Shown here: positions 52,957 to 60,688 of the stretch, piece after piece | Layout: each line of letters begins with the position of its first letter | Numbering within the stretch: position 1 is the first letter of the stretch | DNA from: an uncultured Lachnospiraceae bacterium | GTDB lineage: Bacteria; Bacillota; Clostridia; Lachnospirales; Lachnospiraceae | DNA: 64,000 nucleotides | NCBI GenBank assembly: GCA_910579285.1 | Contig: CAJTTT010000001.1 | Span: 124,001-188,000 of the forward strand | Reading direction: 5' to 3' | Notes under the pieces: model-generated | What the model was told of the DNA's origin: nothing | The model's database searches: none | What the model saw: the letters and a program-made list of their open reading frames with translations, nothing else | Position numbers and translations under genes: made by a program

Positions 52957-54294
52957 TTGGCATCAGAAGAAACACTACTGAAAAGAATATTGCCCCACAG
53001 CATGGAGGCGGAGCAGTCTGTCGTCGGTTCCATGATCATGGACCGGGAGGCCATTGTGGCAGCCTCTGAGATTGTGGTGGGGGAGGACTTTTACAACAAA
53101 CAATACGGTGTTTTGTTCGACACGATGGTGGAACTGAACGACGAAGGAAAACCCGTGGATCTGGTGACTTTGCAGGACAGACTGCGGGAGAAAGATGTGC
53201 CTTCGGAAGTCAGCAGCCCTGAATTTATCAGAGATCTGATTACGGCGGTTCCCACTTCGGCGAATGTAAAGTACTATGCGGGCATTGTCGCGGACAAAGC
53301 AGTGCTCCGGCGGCTGATCCGTCTGAATGAAGAGATTGCAAACGACTGCTATGTCGGTAAGGAAAGTCTGGACACCATTCTGGAGGACACGGAGAAGCGC
53401 GTGTTTGACCTGGTGCAGAGACGGGGCGGGGCGGAGTTTGTTCCCATCCGGCAGATCGTAATGAATGCGATGGAAAACATCGAGCGCGCTTCCCACAACA
53501 AAGGAAATGTGACAGGGGTGGCAACGGGCTTTCTGGATCTGGATTACAGAACTGCGGGACTGCAGCCCTCGGACTTGATTCTGGTAGCGGCCAGACCTTC
53601 TATGGGAAAGACGGCTTTTGTGCTTAATGTGGCCCAATATGTGGCTTTCAAGCAGAATAAAACCGTGGCTATATTCAGTCTGGAAATGTCCAAGGAACAG
53701 CTGGTGAACCGACTGTTTTCTATGGAGTCCCGGGTGGACTCCCAGCATCTTAGGACCGGCAACCTGTCGGATGCGGAATGGGAACAGCTGATCGAGAGCG
53801 CGGCGCAGATCGGCAAATCCAATCTCATCATTGATGATACACCGGGCATCAGCATCTCGGAGATGCGTTCCAAATGTCGTAAATATAAGCTGGAGCACAA
53901 TCTGGAGATGATCATTATCGACTATCTGCAGCTGATGTCGGGAAGCGGCCGTTCCACAGATTCCAGACAGCAGGAAATCTCAGATATCTCCCGCTCCTTA
54001 AAGGCCCTTGCCAGGGAGCTGCATGTGCCTGTGGTGGCGCTCTCGCAGCTTTCCCGTGCGGTGGAACAGCGGCCCGATCACAGACCGATGCTTTCCGATC
54101 TGCGTGAGTCCGGCGCTATCGAGCAGGACGCCGATGTGGTGATGTTTATCTACCGCGACGATTATTACAATAAGGACACGGAGCGGAAGGGCATTGCGGA
54201 AATTATCATTGCGAAGCAGAGAAACGGCCCGATCGGAACGGTAGAGCTGGTCTGGCTGCCGGATTATACCAAGTTTGCAAATTTAGCCAAATAA
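52957..54294 (+). CDS. dnaB: Replicative DNA helicase DnaB
   Basis: The hexameric 5'-to-3' helicase of the replication fork. It is 445 aa. The N-terminal primase-interacting domain begins LPHSMEAEQSVVGSMIMD. The RecA-like domain has Walker A VAARPSMGKTAFVLN near residue 205, IFSLEMSKEQL, Walker B MIIIDYLQLMSG, and ALSQLSRAVEQRPDHRPMLSDLRESG with IEQDADVVMFIYRDDYY. It starts with TTG, decided by TGGAGG 6 nt upstream and no competing ATG. Third gene of the operon. Confidence 0.97.
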   Translation: MASEETLLKRILPHSMEAEQSVVGSMIMDREAIVAASEIVVGEDFYNKQYGVLFDTMVELNDEGKPVDLVTLQDRLREKDVPSEVSSPEFIRDLITAVPTSANVKYYAGIVADKAVLRRLIRLNEEIANDCYVGKESLDTILEDTEKRVFDLVQRRGGAEFVPIRQIVMNAMENIERASHNKGNVTGVATGFLDLDYRTAGLQPSDLILVAARPSMGKTAFVLNVAQYVAFKQNKTVAIFSLEMSKEQLVNRLFSMESRVDSQHLRTGNLSDAEWEQLIESAAQIGKSNLIIDDTPGISISEMRSKCRKYKLEHNLEMIIIDYLQLMSGSGRSTDSRQQEISDISRSLKALARELHVPVVALSQLSRAVEQRPDHRPMLSDLRESGAIEQDADVVMFIYRDDYYNKDTERKGIAEIIIAKQRNGPIGTVELVWLPDYTKFANLAK

Positions 54295-54379
54295 TGCACT
54301 GAGGGAACGCCTGATTATGAGAAAAACAGCCGTGAACGGGCGTGTGTAGAACAAAATAAATCACAGATATAAACTTACA

Positions 54380-54411
54380 AAAGAGACGACCCATAACCGG
54401 GGCGTCTCTTT
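54380..54411 (+). terminator. Terminator of gdpP-rplI-dnaB
   Basis: AAAGAGACG ... CGTCTCTTT with inner CCC/GGG pairs; the T-run is short. Confidence 0.7.
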
Positions 54412-54453
54412 GTGCGTGAATAAACAGAGCCGTAAGGCAGGGAAGGAGCCTAC

Positions 54454-55239
54454 ATGAATGATACCGTTTACTATATCTCGGAGGCATCGAAGAAGGTGGA
54501 GGTGGAGCCGCATGTACTCCGCTATTGGGAGGACGAACTGAAACTGGCAATCAGACGGAATGAAATGGGGCACCGCTGCTATACCGGGAAAGATATAGAG
54601 ACCCTGCGCCGTATCAAACAGCTCAAAGAACAGGGCTTGCAGCTCAAAGCCATACGGATGGTTCTGCAGGGCGCAGGACAGGACTTATATGGCCAGAATC
54701 CTGTGGAAAGCGGGACTGTGGCGGGGATTGCAGACGACAGCGCGGAGAAGGAAGAGAAGGAAAATGCGGAAAACAGAGTCAGGCAGCCGCACGAGGAGAC
54801 AGCCGAAAGTCTGCGCATGGACAATGATCCGATAGAAGAAAAAGTGGAGGAAATGGTTATGAAGAAGGCAAAGAAATATATGGTTACCATGTCTAAGGGA
54901 AAAGAGACGGTTCTGGAGATGCCGGAGGAGAGCCAGGAGCTGAAGGAATATGTGGAGCCGTTGGATGAGGAAAAGGAGAAGAAAGCGAAACGCCTGCAGT
55001 ATCTTTTGCAGCATATGGTGACTGATGCAGTCAAAAATGCCAACCGGGAAATGTGCACAGAAATTAAGGAAAGCATTTTAAAGGAGCTGGATTATCAGTT
55101 CCGACAGCAGGAAGAGCGGGATGAGGAGCGCAAAAAGCGCGAAGAGGAGCATTTTCGCAAGATTGATGAAATGATAAGCCAGCGCCGGCGTCCGGCGGAG
55201 CGGTTTGGCAGAGGCAAAAAGAAAGAACCGCTCCCGTAG
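54454..55239 (+). CDS. MerR-type HTH protein with a long charged C-terminus
   Basis: A 261-aa protein. The N-terminal MerR-like winged helix (YYISEASKKVEVEPHVLRYW ... RCYTGKDIETLRRIKQLKEQG) binds DNA. An acidic region (residues about 90-130) and a strongly charged predicted coiled coil (MCTEIKESILKELDYQFRQQ, then EERDEERKKREEEHFRK) follow, with a basic tail. There is no ligand-binding domain of classical MerR regulators. The architecture resembles RacA of Bacillus (MerR HTH plus coiled coil), which anchors chromosomes during sporulation. That is an analogy, and a plain regulator is equally possible. GGAAGGAG precedes the ATG. Confidence 0.8.
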   Translation: MNDTVYYISEASKKVEVEPHVLRYWEDELKLAIRRNEMGHRCYTGKDIETLRRIKQLKEQGLQLKAIRMVLQGAGQDLYGQNPVESGTVAGIADDSAEKEEKENAENRVRQPHEETAESLRMDNDPIEEKVEEMVMKKAKKYMVTMSKGKETVLEMPEESQELKEYVEPLDEEKEKKAKRLQYLLQHMVTDAVKNANREMCTEIKESILKELDYQFRQQEERDEERKKREEEHFRKIDEMISQRRRPAERFGRGKKKEPLP

Positions 55240-55294
55240 AAATGCATACACATTTCTAAGAGACGGCTCCCTCAATCATTTGTTGGAATGTCGA

Positions 55295-55465
55295 TTAGCC
55301 CTGAGAGATAGCGCCTGTCGGGCAAGCGCCTGCACAGGAACCGCAGTCGATGCACTTAGCGGGATCAATCTCAAACTTGCCGTCGCCCATGCTGATCGCG
55401 CCAACCGGGCACTGAGCCTCACAAGCCCCACAAGCTACACAAGCGTCACTGATTACGAATGCCAT
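55295..55465 (-). CDS. 2[4Fe-4S] ferredoxin
   Basis: A 56-aa low-potential electron carrier of the clostridial type. It has two cluster-binding motifs, CVACGACEAQCP and CIDCGSCAGACP, in a protein starting MAFVISDA. All eight cysteines are present. GGAGG lies 8 nt before the ATG. It is a single gene with its own promoter. Likely partners are pyruvate:ferredoxin oxidoreductase, hydrogenase or radical-SAM activases, none of which can be assigned from this window. Confidence 0.95.
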   Translation of the reverse strand: MAFVISDACVACGACEAQCPVGAISMGDGKFEIDPAKCIDCGSCAGACPTGAISQG

Positions 55466-55525
55466 GACTATATCCTCCTTATGTTTTAAAAATGGTTGTT
55501 AGCAATCATAAGCTGCTACGTTTTT

Positions 55526-55554
55526 ATTTTAATATAAAAGGATTTAATATACAA
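55526..55554 (-). promoter_or_regulatory. Sigma-A promoter of the ferredoxin gene
   Basis: On the minus strand TTGTAT (55554-55549), 17 bp, TAAAAT (55531-55526). Confidence 0.7.
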
Positions 55555-55587
55555 GTAGAAAAATATAGCTTTTATGCAGGATATGTC

Positions 55588-55616
55588 TTGATTTTTATAT
55601 CCGCGCTAGGTAGAAT
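55588..55616 (+). promoter_or_regulatory. Sigma-A promoter of the hybrid kinase gene
   Basis: TTGATT (55588-55593), 17 bp, TAGAAT (55611-55616), 75 bp before the start codon. Confidence 0.65.
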
Positions 55617-55690
55617 AATATGGGATATAAATATATAGCGGTTGGCGGAAACCGGCCTTATAAAATACATAATAGGATGAGTGTGTCATA

Positions 55691-58666
55691 ATGAACGGAA
55701 TGAAAGAAATATCGTTAATAAAAAAAATGCGCAATAATATTTTGGTGCTGGGATCTTTTATCCTTGTTGTCGTGTTCTGCACCCTGGTTCTGCGCGAGAC
55801 TCTCTGGACGAACACCAATCAGATGGGACTGGCTCTGGTGGAGAACTATACGGGAGCGGAGGAGAGCGGCATCCGCACATGTGAAGCCGTTCTGGAGATC
55901 AGCGTAAACTACATTGAGCAGCGTGAGAAGGAAGATATCACGATCGAAGAGCTTAGGGAAGGGCTGTACCCATTTATGGACGGCCTCATCAAAGTATATG
56001 GCGAGGAAAATATTCAGATTTACGGTAAGGCGTTTAACGGCACGGAGATCGTGTCGAACAATCCCGAACTGGAAGAGCTTTATAAATATAACTTTCTGGA
56101 GGCAGGCTATTACCGGGAAGCGGCTGCGGCAGGAGGGGATGTCTATGTTTCCCCTGTTTACACGGATTATATGACGGAGCTGCCGGTGATCACCATGTGC
56201 AAGGTAGTTCCCTCGACGGGAAGTTATCTGGCGGTTGATCTGCTGCCGTCCTTTTTTGATCTGGAGAATGAGGATCTGGTTTTGCCCGATGAGTCCTCAT
56301 TCTATCTGGTGGATGAAAACGGGGGACTGCTCTACTACAAATCCTGCTGGGACTACGAGCGGGAGGAGTTTCAGGCGCTGGTGGACAGCTACATAGAAAG
56401 CGCAATCTGCAACAGCAGCAATCATGTGCTGGAGAACCTGACGCCTATGGATGGAATAGTCCGAAATGTCTATTTCCAGCATTTGGACAATGGATGGATT
56501 GGCATTCTGACCATGCCGAGAGACAAGATCCTGTCCGGCACCGATACCTTCTACTATATCAGCGCCGTACTCATTGTACTGGGCGCTATTGTGTTCCTGA
56601 TGCAGTTGATCCGAGATTACGGAAACCAGAAACGCAATCAAACGCTGCGGGAAGAAAATGACAGAATAGCGGCGCGGACGAAGGTTTACCGAAATGCGAT
56701 GGACAGCACGACGCGTGCCTGCAGGGCTATTTATTATATCAATCTGAAGGAAAATACCTGTGATACCGTTTATCCGGACTGCGAAGGGGAACCCAGGAGG
56801 GAGACTTTTGATGACATGGTTACGGAAAGTTTTGAGAGCGGTGTTATCATGCAGGAGCATATTGAGCTGGTAAAAGAGTTTCTGGCTATTGATAATATTC
56901 GGAAACAGCTTTCCGACAGAGATCATATGGAATTACAGTTCCAGAGAAAGAAAATGGACGAAGAGGGATACGAGTGGTGTTCCATTGCCATTACGGTTGC
57001 TGAGATGGAAGACGGAGAGCCTTCCGCCATTACAATCGCAATCCGCAGCATCGATGATATGATCCGCCGTGAGGAGGAGCAGAAAGAAATGCTGGAGCAG
57101 GCTGTGGAGCGAGCTGAGGCGGCCAACCATGCCAAGAGCGATTTCCTTTCCAGGATGAGCCACGATATCCGTACACCCATGAACGCGATACTGGGTATGA
57201 CTTCTGTGGCAACAATGCATATAGAAGAGAAAGACCGTGTGCTGGATGCGCTTGAAAAGATCATGGTTTCCGGCAAGCATCTGCTCGGTCTGATTAATGA
57301 AGTGCTGGATATGAGCCGTATCGAGAGCGGCAAGGTGAGTCTGACAGAAGGCGCCTTTAATATCTCAGATACGATAGAAAGCCTTCTGACCGTGTTCCGC
57401 TCACAGATGGAGTTCAAGGGTCTTGCGCTGAATGCGGGTATTGCCAAACTCGAGCACGAGAATGTGGTCGGAGATGAGCAGCATCTGCAGCAGATCTTTA
57501 TGAATATTATGGGCAATGCGGTGAAGTTCACGCCTTCCGGCGGAAAGATCAGCATTCACATTGTGGAGAAGCCTTCCAGCATCGAGGGATGCGGCTGCTA
57601 TGAGTTTATTTTTGAGGATACTGGCATCGGCATGGCGCCGGAGTACATTCAGAAAATTTTTGAGCCGTTTTCCAGGGCGACAGATTCCCGAACGGGCAAG
57701 ATTGAGGGTACGGGGCTTGGCATGTCGATCGCGGTCAATATTGCCCGCATGATGAGGGGGGATATAAAGGTAGAGAGTGAGCTGGGAAAAGGTTCCAAAT
57801 TCACGGTTATCGTATATCTGAAACTCGATGACATGACAGCCGCAGATCTGGCTGCATACAATGGGATGCCTGTGCTGGTTGTGGATGATGAAGAGACGGC
57901 ATGCGAGAGTTCCTGTGAGATGCTCAGAAGCCTTGGCATGGAAGCGGAGTATGTGACCAGCGGAGAGGCGGCGCTGGCGCGCATTTCAGCGGAGGACAAA
58001 AAGCGCATTGAAGTGATCATCCTCGACTGGAAAATGCCGGGTATGGACGGGCTGGAGACGGCGAAGAATATTCGAAAGACAGTCGGCGATGATATTCTGA
58101 TTATCATTCAGTCGGCCTACGACTGGGCCGATATTGAGGCGGAAGCGCTGGATGCAGGAGTGGATGCCTTTATCGGGAAACCTCTGTTTAAATCCCGTCT
58201 GGTGCGCGTGCTCAAGGAGGCGCTGGAACCGAACCAGGAGGAGAAAGTCTCAGCGTTGGAAACATTCAGTCAGCAGGATTTTACAGGCAGGCGCGTACTG
58301 CTTGTGGAGGATAATGAAATCAATATCGAGGTGGCCAAAGAACTCCTTGGCATGGTGGGCATACAGGTAGAGATGGCAGTGAACGGAAAGCTGGCTGTAG
58401 AGGCTGTGCAGGAGAAAGAGCCGGGTTACTTTGATCTGATCTTTATGGACATTCAGATGCCTGTTATGAACGGCTACGAGGCCGCAAAGGCGATCCGTGC
58501 TTTGGAGCGTGAGGACTTAAAGAAAATACCTATTGTGGCCATGACGGCGGACGCTTTTGCGGATGACATTAAGCGGGCGAAGGATGCCGGTATGAACGAT
58601 CATATTTCGAAGCCTGTGGATATCGAGAGGCTGGAGGAAGCGCTGAAGAAGTGGGTGACGAATTGA
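55691..58666 (+). CDS. Hybrid sensor histidine kinase with two receiver domains
   Basis: A 991-aa membrane phosphorelay protein. Helix 1 (ILVLGSFILVVVFCTLVL) and helix 2 (FYYISAVLIVLGAIVFLM, about residue 290) bracket an extracellular sensor of about 250 residues, probably Cache-like. A PAS-like linker follows. The HisKA domain carries FLSRMSHDIRTPMNAILGM (phospho-His). The ATPase has NAVKFTPSGGK, DTGIGM and GTGLGMSI. Receiver 1 has its phospho-acceptor Asp in ILDWKMPGMDG, receiver 2 in FMDIQMPVMNGYEA. There is no DNA-binding output domain and no linked response regulator, so signalling ends in another protein or by phosphotransfer. The ribosome site (AGGATGAG) is weak and rather distant. Confidence 0.92.
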   Translation: MNGMKEISLIKKMRNNILVLGSFILVVVFCTLVLRETLWTNTNQMGLALVENYTGAEESGIRTCEAVLEISVNYIEQREKEDITIEELREGLYPFMDGLIKVYGEENIQIYGKAFNGTEIVSNNPELEELYKYNFLEAGYYREAAAAGGDVYVSPVYTDYMTELPVITMCKVVPSTGSYLAVDLLPSFFDLENEDLVLPDESSFYLVDENGGLLYYKSCWDYEREEFQALVDSYIESAICNSSNHVLENLTPMDGIVRNVYFQHLDNGWIGILTMPRDKILSGTDTFYYISAVLIVLGAIVFLMQLIRDYGNQKRNQTLREENDRIAARTKVYRNAMDSTTRACRAIYYINLKENTCDTVYPDCEGEPRRETFDDMVTESFESGVIMQEHIELVKEFLAIDNIRKQLSDRDHMELQFQRKKMDEEGYEWCSIAITVAEMEDGEPSAITIAIRSIDDMIRREEEQKEMLEQAVERAEAANHAKSDFLSRMSHDIRTPMNAILGMTSVATMHIEEKDRVLDALEKIMVSGKHLLGLINEVLDMSRIESGKVSLTEGAFNISDTIESLLTVFRSQMEFKGLALNAGIAKLEHENVVGDEQHLQQIFMNIMGNAVKFTPSGGKISIHIVEKPSSIEGCGCYEFIFEDTGIGMAPEYIQKIFEPFSRATDSRTGKIEGTGLGMSIAVNIARMMRGDIKVESELGKGSKFTVIVYLKLDDMTAADLAAYNGMPVLVVDDEETACESSCEMLRSLGMEAEYVTSGEAALARISAEDKKRIEVIILDWKMPGMDGLETAKNIRKTVGDDILIIIQSAYDWADIEAEALDAGVDAFIGKPLFKSRLVRVLKEALEPNQEEKVSALETFSQQDFTGRRVLLVEDNEINIEVAKELLGMVGIQVEMAVNGKLAVEAVQEKEPGYFDLIFMDIQMPVMNGYEAAKAIRALEREDLKKIPIVAMTADAFADDIKRAKDAGMNDHISKPVDIERLEEALKKWVTN

Positions 58667-58719
58667 GCGAAGCTGGCTGGCGTTTCAAAGAGCGGAATAA
58701 GTGAAAGAACATAGATACA

Positions 58720-58759
58720 AAAAAGAGGGACGGAATCGGTTTTGATTCTGTCCCTTTTT
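58720..58759. terminator. Bidirectional terminator between kinase gene and pflA
   Basis: AAAAAGAGGGACGGAATC ... GATTCTGTCCCTTTTT: a long stem with A- and T-runs on both sides, serving the two converging genes. Confidence 0.9.
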
Positions 58760-58814
58760 GAATGATTGGAAAATAAAAAGTAATCATTTTCTGAATCAAG
58801 TCATGGCGCAGGAG

Positions 58815-59582
58815 TTATGATGCGTGTATGCCGAGCTCCTCCCGCCGCTTGCGGATCCCGTCCAGAATGACTTTTTTCTTGTCAATCAGTTTATCCTTTT
58901 CCATAGCGGGAACGCCTTTGAGCTTGTATTCCATGTCCAGCTTCTCGTACTTGGATTCCCCCATTGTGTGATAGGGAAGCGCGTCCAAAGCTTTCAGATT
59001 CGTGAAAGCGCCGATGAAATAGCCAAGCTGGTACAGATACTTGTCGTCATCTGTGATGCCCGGTACAATGACGTGGCGGATCCACATGTCCACATGTTTT
59101 TCATTCAGATACTCTGCGAACGCGAGAATCCCGTCGTTGGGCTGGGAGGTAAGCTCCTTGTGCTTTTCGGGATCAATATGTTTGATATCAAGCATAACCA
59201 AATCAGTCAATTCCATCAAGCGATCCAGTTTCGCGAGCCATTCCGGGTTTGCATTTTTCTTGTAGGCAATGCCAGAGGAGTCGATGCAGGTGTGGACATT
59301 ATTTTTCTTGGCGATGGTAAAAAGGTCGATCAGAAAATCTACCTGCATCAGCGGTTCTCCGCCTGTGACAGTGATGCCGCCGCCGTTGTAAAATGCCTCG
59401 TTTCTCTTATACTGCTCAAAAATATATTCCGGCTCCATCAGCGTGCCGCCGTTCATCTCCCAGGTGTCGGGATTGTGGCAGTAAGCGCACCGCATCGGGC
59501 ACCCCTGTACAAATACCACAAAACGGGTTCCGGGCCCGTCTACCGTACCAAAGCTTTCTAAGGAATGGATTCTTCCCTGCAT
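58815..59582 (-). CDS. pflA: Pyruvate formate-lyase activating enzyme (radical SAM)
   Basis: It installs the glycyl radical on pyruvate formate-lyase using S-adenosylmethionine. It is 255 aa. The 4Fe-4S motif C-x3-C-x2-C lies in GCPMRCAYCHNPDTW (residues about 28-42), preceded by SFGTVDGPGTRFVVFVQ. VTGGEPLMQ is the SAM-contacting GGE motif, and VMLDIKHIDPEKH the DIK motif. It starts 5 bp after a small unknown gene and shares that gene's promoter, separate from the PFL core. Its substrate here would be the free-standing 79-aa radical subunit. Confidence 0.96.
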   Translation of the reverse strand: MQGRIHSLESFGTVDGPGTRFVVFVQGCPMRCAYCHNPDTWEMNGGTLMEPEYIFEQYKRNEAFYNGGGITVTGGEPLMQVDFLIDLFTIAKKNNVHTCIDSSGIAYKKNANPEWLAKLDRLMELTDLVMLDIKHIDPEKHKELTSQPNDGILAFAEYLNEKHVDMWIRHVIVPGITDDDKYLYQLGYFIGAFTNLKALDALPYHTMGESKYEKLDMEYKLKGVPAMEKDKLIDKKKVILDGIRKRREELGIHAS

Positions 59583-59587
59583 GATTT

Positions 59588-59776
59588 CTACCCCTCGATT
59601 TTGTCAAATTTTGCAAGATTTACCCCTAATGATATCAATGTCATCTTTAGTTCCGTGTATCTGTCATACATCGATTGATATAGTGTAGAGTTTTTATCTT
59701 CGACAATCAGCATCCAATTTTGCACTCTGGAAAATTCATTAATGGAATCCCTGATAATTTCTGCTCCGTTTGGCAT
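59588..59776 (-). CDS. Small protein co-transcribed with pflA, unknown function
   Basis: Sixty-two residues (MPNGAEIIRDSINEFSRVQN ... LISLGVNLAKFDKIEG). It is soluble, mainly helical in appearance, with no Cys and no motif that I recognise. AAAGG lies 11 nt before the ATG, and the stop codon is 5 bp from pflA. Tight linkage to pflA suggests a role in activation or stability of the PFL system, by inference from position only. Confidence 0.65.
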   Translation of the reverse strand: MPNGAEIIRDSINEFSRVQNWMLIVEDKNSTLYQSMYDRYTELKMTLISLGVNLAKFDKIEG

Positions 59777-59869
59777 AGAGTCACCAACCTTTCTGTGTTA
59801 TTGTCTGCAATTTGTTTATGTGTTATCCTGTTTCATTAAAAGTGCTTGAGATTATTTATATCATAGCAC

Positions 59870-59878
59870 AGAAGAAAA
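59870..59878 (-). promoter_or_regulatory. Extended -10 promoter for the small gene and pflA
   Basis: On the minus strand TGCTATGAT, about 95 bp before the 62-aa gene and just beyond the terminator of the upstream unit. pflA can therefore be made independently of the PFL subunits. Confidence 0.5.
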
Positions 59879-59895
59879 ATAAAATCCAGAAAAAA

Positions 59896-59923
59896 GAAGC
59901 CCTGCGACTTATCGCAAGGCTTC
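59896..59923 (-). terminator. Terminator after the glycyl-radical subunit gene
   Basis: On the minus strand GAAGCCtTGCGA-taag-TCGCAgGGCTTC followed by TTTTTT, 25 bp after the stop codon. A strong rho-independent terminator ending the unit that begins with the PFL core. Confidence 0.92.
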
Positions 59924-59947
59924 CTGCACTCTTTTGTTTTGACGTGA

Positions 59948-60187
59948 TCAGATACTCTCGTGGAAAGTACGGGAGATAACGTCTGCCTGCTGTTCCGGTG
60001 TCAGTTTGATGAAGTTTACTGCATAGCCGGATACGCGGATGGTCAGCTGAGGATAGTTCTCGGGATGCTTCTGTGCATCCAGTAACATATCTCTGTTGAG
60101 CACGTTTACGTTAAGGTGATGGCCGCCCTTTGTTGCATAACCATCTAATAAGTTTACTAAGTTATCTACCTGAGCATTTGCTGCCAT
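59948..60187 (-). CDS. grcA: Free-standing glycyl-radical subunit of pyruvate formate-lyase
   Basis: Seventy-nine residues matching the C-terminal end of canonical PFL (and E. coli GrcA/YfiD): LLDGYATKGGHHLNVNVLN, MLLDAQKHPENYPQLTIRV, then SGYAVNFIKLTPEQQADVI. The radical glycine is Gly54 in RVSGYAVNF. AGGAGG lies 8 nt before the ATG. Since the PFL core at 60689-62728 lacks this domain, the protein is probably an essential subunit rather than a spare part as in E. coli. A TATAAT at 60216-60211 on the minus strand may give it extra transcription. The gene symbol is by similarity. Confidence 0.93.
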   Translation of the reverse strand: MAANAQVDNLVNLLDGYATKGGHHLNVNVLNRDMLLDAQKHPENYPQLTIRVSGYAVNFIKLTPEQQADVISRTFHESI

Positions 60188-60324
60188 TGTATTGTCCTCC
60201 TGTTTTGCTTATTATAGTCTATACTGCACTGCGCCATAAACACTCGTGAACACGCCGCTTCGCGCCTTTCGTCCACTCGTTTAACGGACTTTCGCCCTAT
60301 GGATTTATGCCGTATGATCCAATG

Positions 60325-60561
60325 CTATTTATAGTCTTCCAACCCGTCCAATCCATCGTGGAGGGTGGGAACACTGCAGGCCAGCGGGGTGCGGGAGCAA
60401 TCCGTGCACCCCATAGTCTGCACATCAACGTAAATTCCTTCGGAATTAACGTCGCTTTTAGAGTTGTCGGTCGCAACGTCCACATTCACATGCCCGACGC
60501 CATTCGCCATCCCGGAATCCATCATCTTGATAAAATCATCTATCATTTGCTTATCATCCAT
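60325..60561 (-). CDS. Cys-cluster protein resembling the PFL radical subunit N-terminus
   Basis: Seventy-eight residues. Its beginning, IDDFIKMMDSGMANGVGHVN followed by VDV, aligns without gaps to VDNLVNLLDGYATKGGHHLN followed by VNV of the radical subunit: 7 identities in 23, most other pairs conservative. The remainder differs. It lacks RVSGY and instead has CTDCSRTPLACS, three Cys. AAGGAG lies 9 nt before ATG 60561; the in-frame ATG at 60585 has no site. It lies between the PFL core and the radical subunit genes. Inference: it may occupy the same docking surface on the core, for example as a placeholder or protective cap. I do not know this family. Confidence 0.75.
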   Translation of the reverse strand: MDDKQMIDDFIKMMDSGMANGVGHVNVDVATDNSKSDVNSEGIYVDVQTMGCTDCSRTPLACSVPTLHDGLDGLEDYK

Positions 60562-60642
60562 AATCAACAACTCCTTCTGCTTCATTTATATCGGAGAATG
60601 CCTGCGTTTTAGGCGCTCTGCGAAAGTATAAATCATTTTGGG

Positions 60643-60686
60643 AGAATGCGGAGCATTCTCTGAATTGTCGCTGTCAGGCGACAATT
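60643..60686 (-). repeat. Two hairpins directly after the PFL core gene
   Basis: AATTGTCGC/GCGACAATT (60663-60686) and GAGAATGC/GCATTCTC (60643-60661), on the transcript immediately after the stop codon. T-runs are lacking, so they are more likely 3' stability or processing structures than terminators. The second belongs to the dispersed GAGAATGC family. A third partial copy (GGAGAATGCC) lies at 60594. Confidence 0.7.
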
Positions 60687-60688
60687 TG

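Noticed and set aside
60188..60688. The split PFL as a mere frameshift or nonsense mutation
   Set aside because: The two parts are 500 bp apart with another gene and hairpins between them, each downstream gene has its own ribosome site, and no decayed linker sequence is seen.
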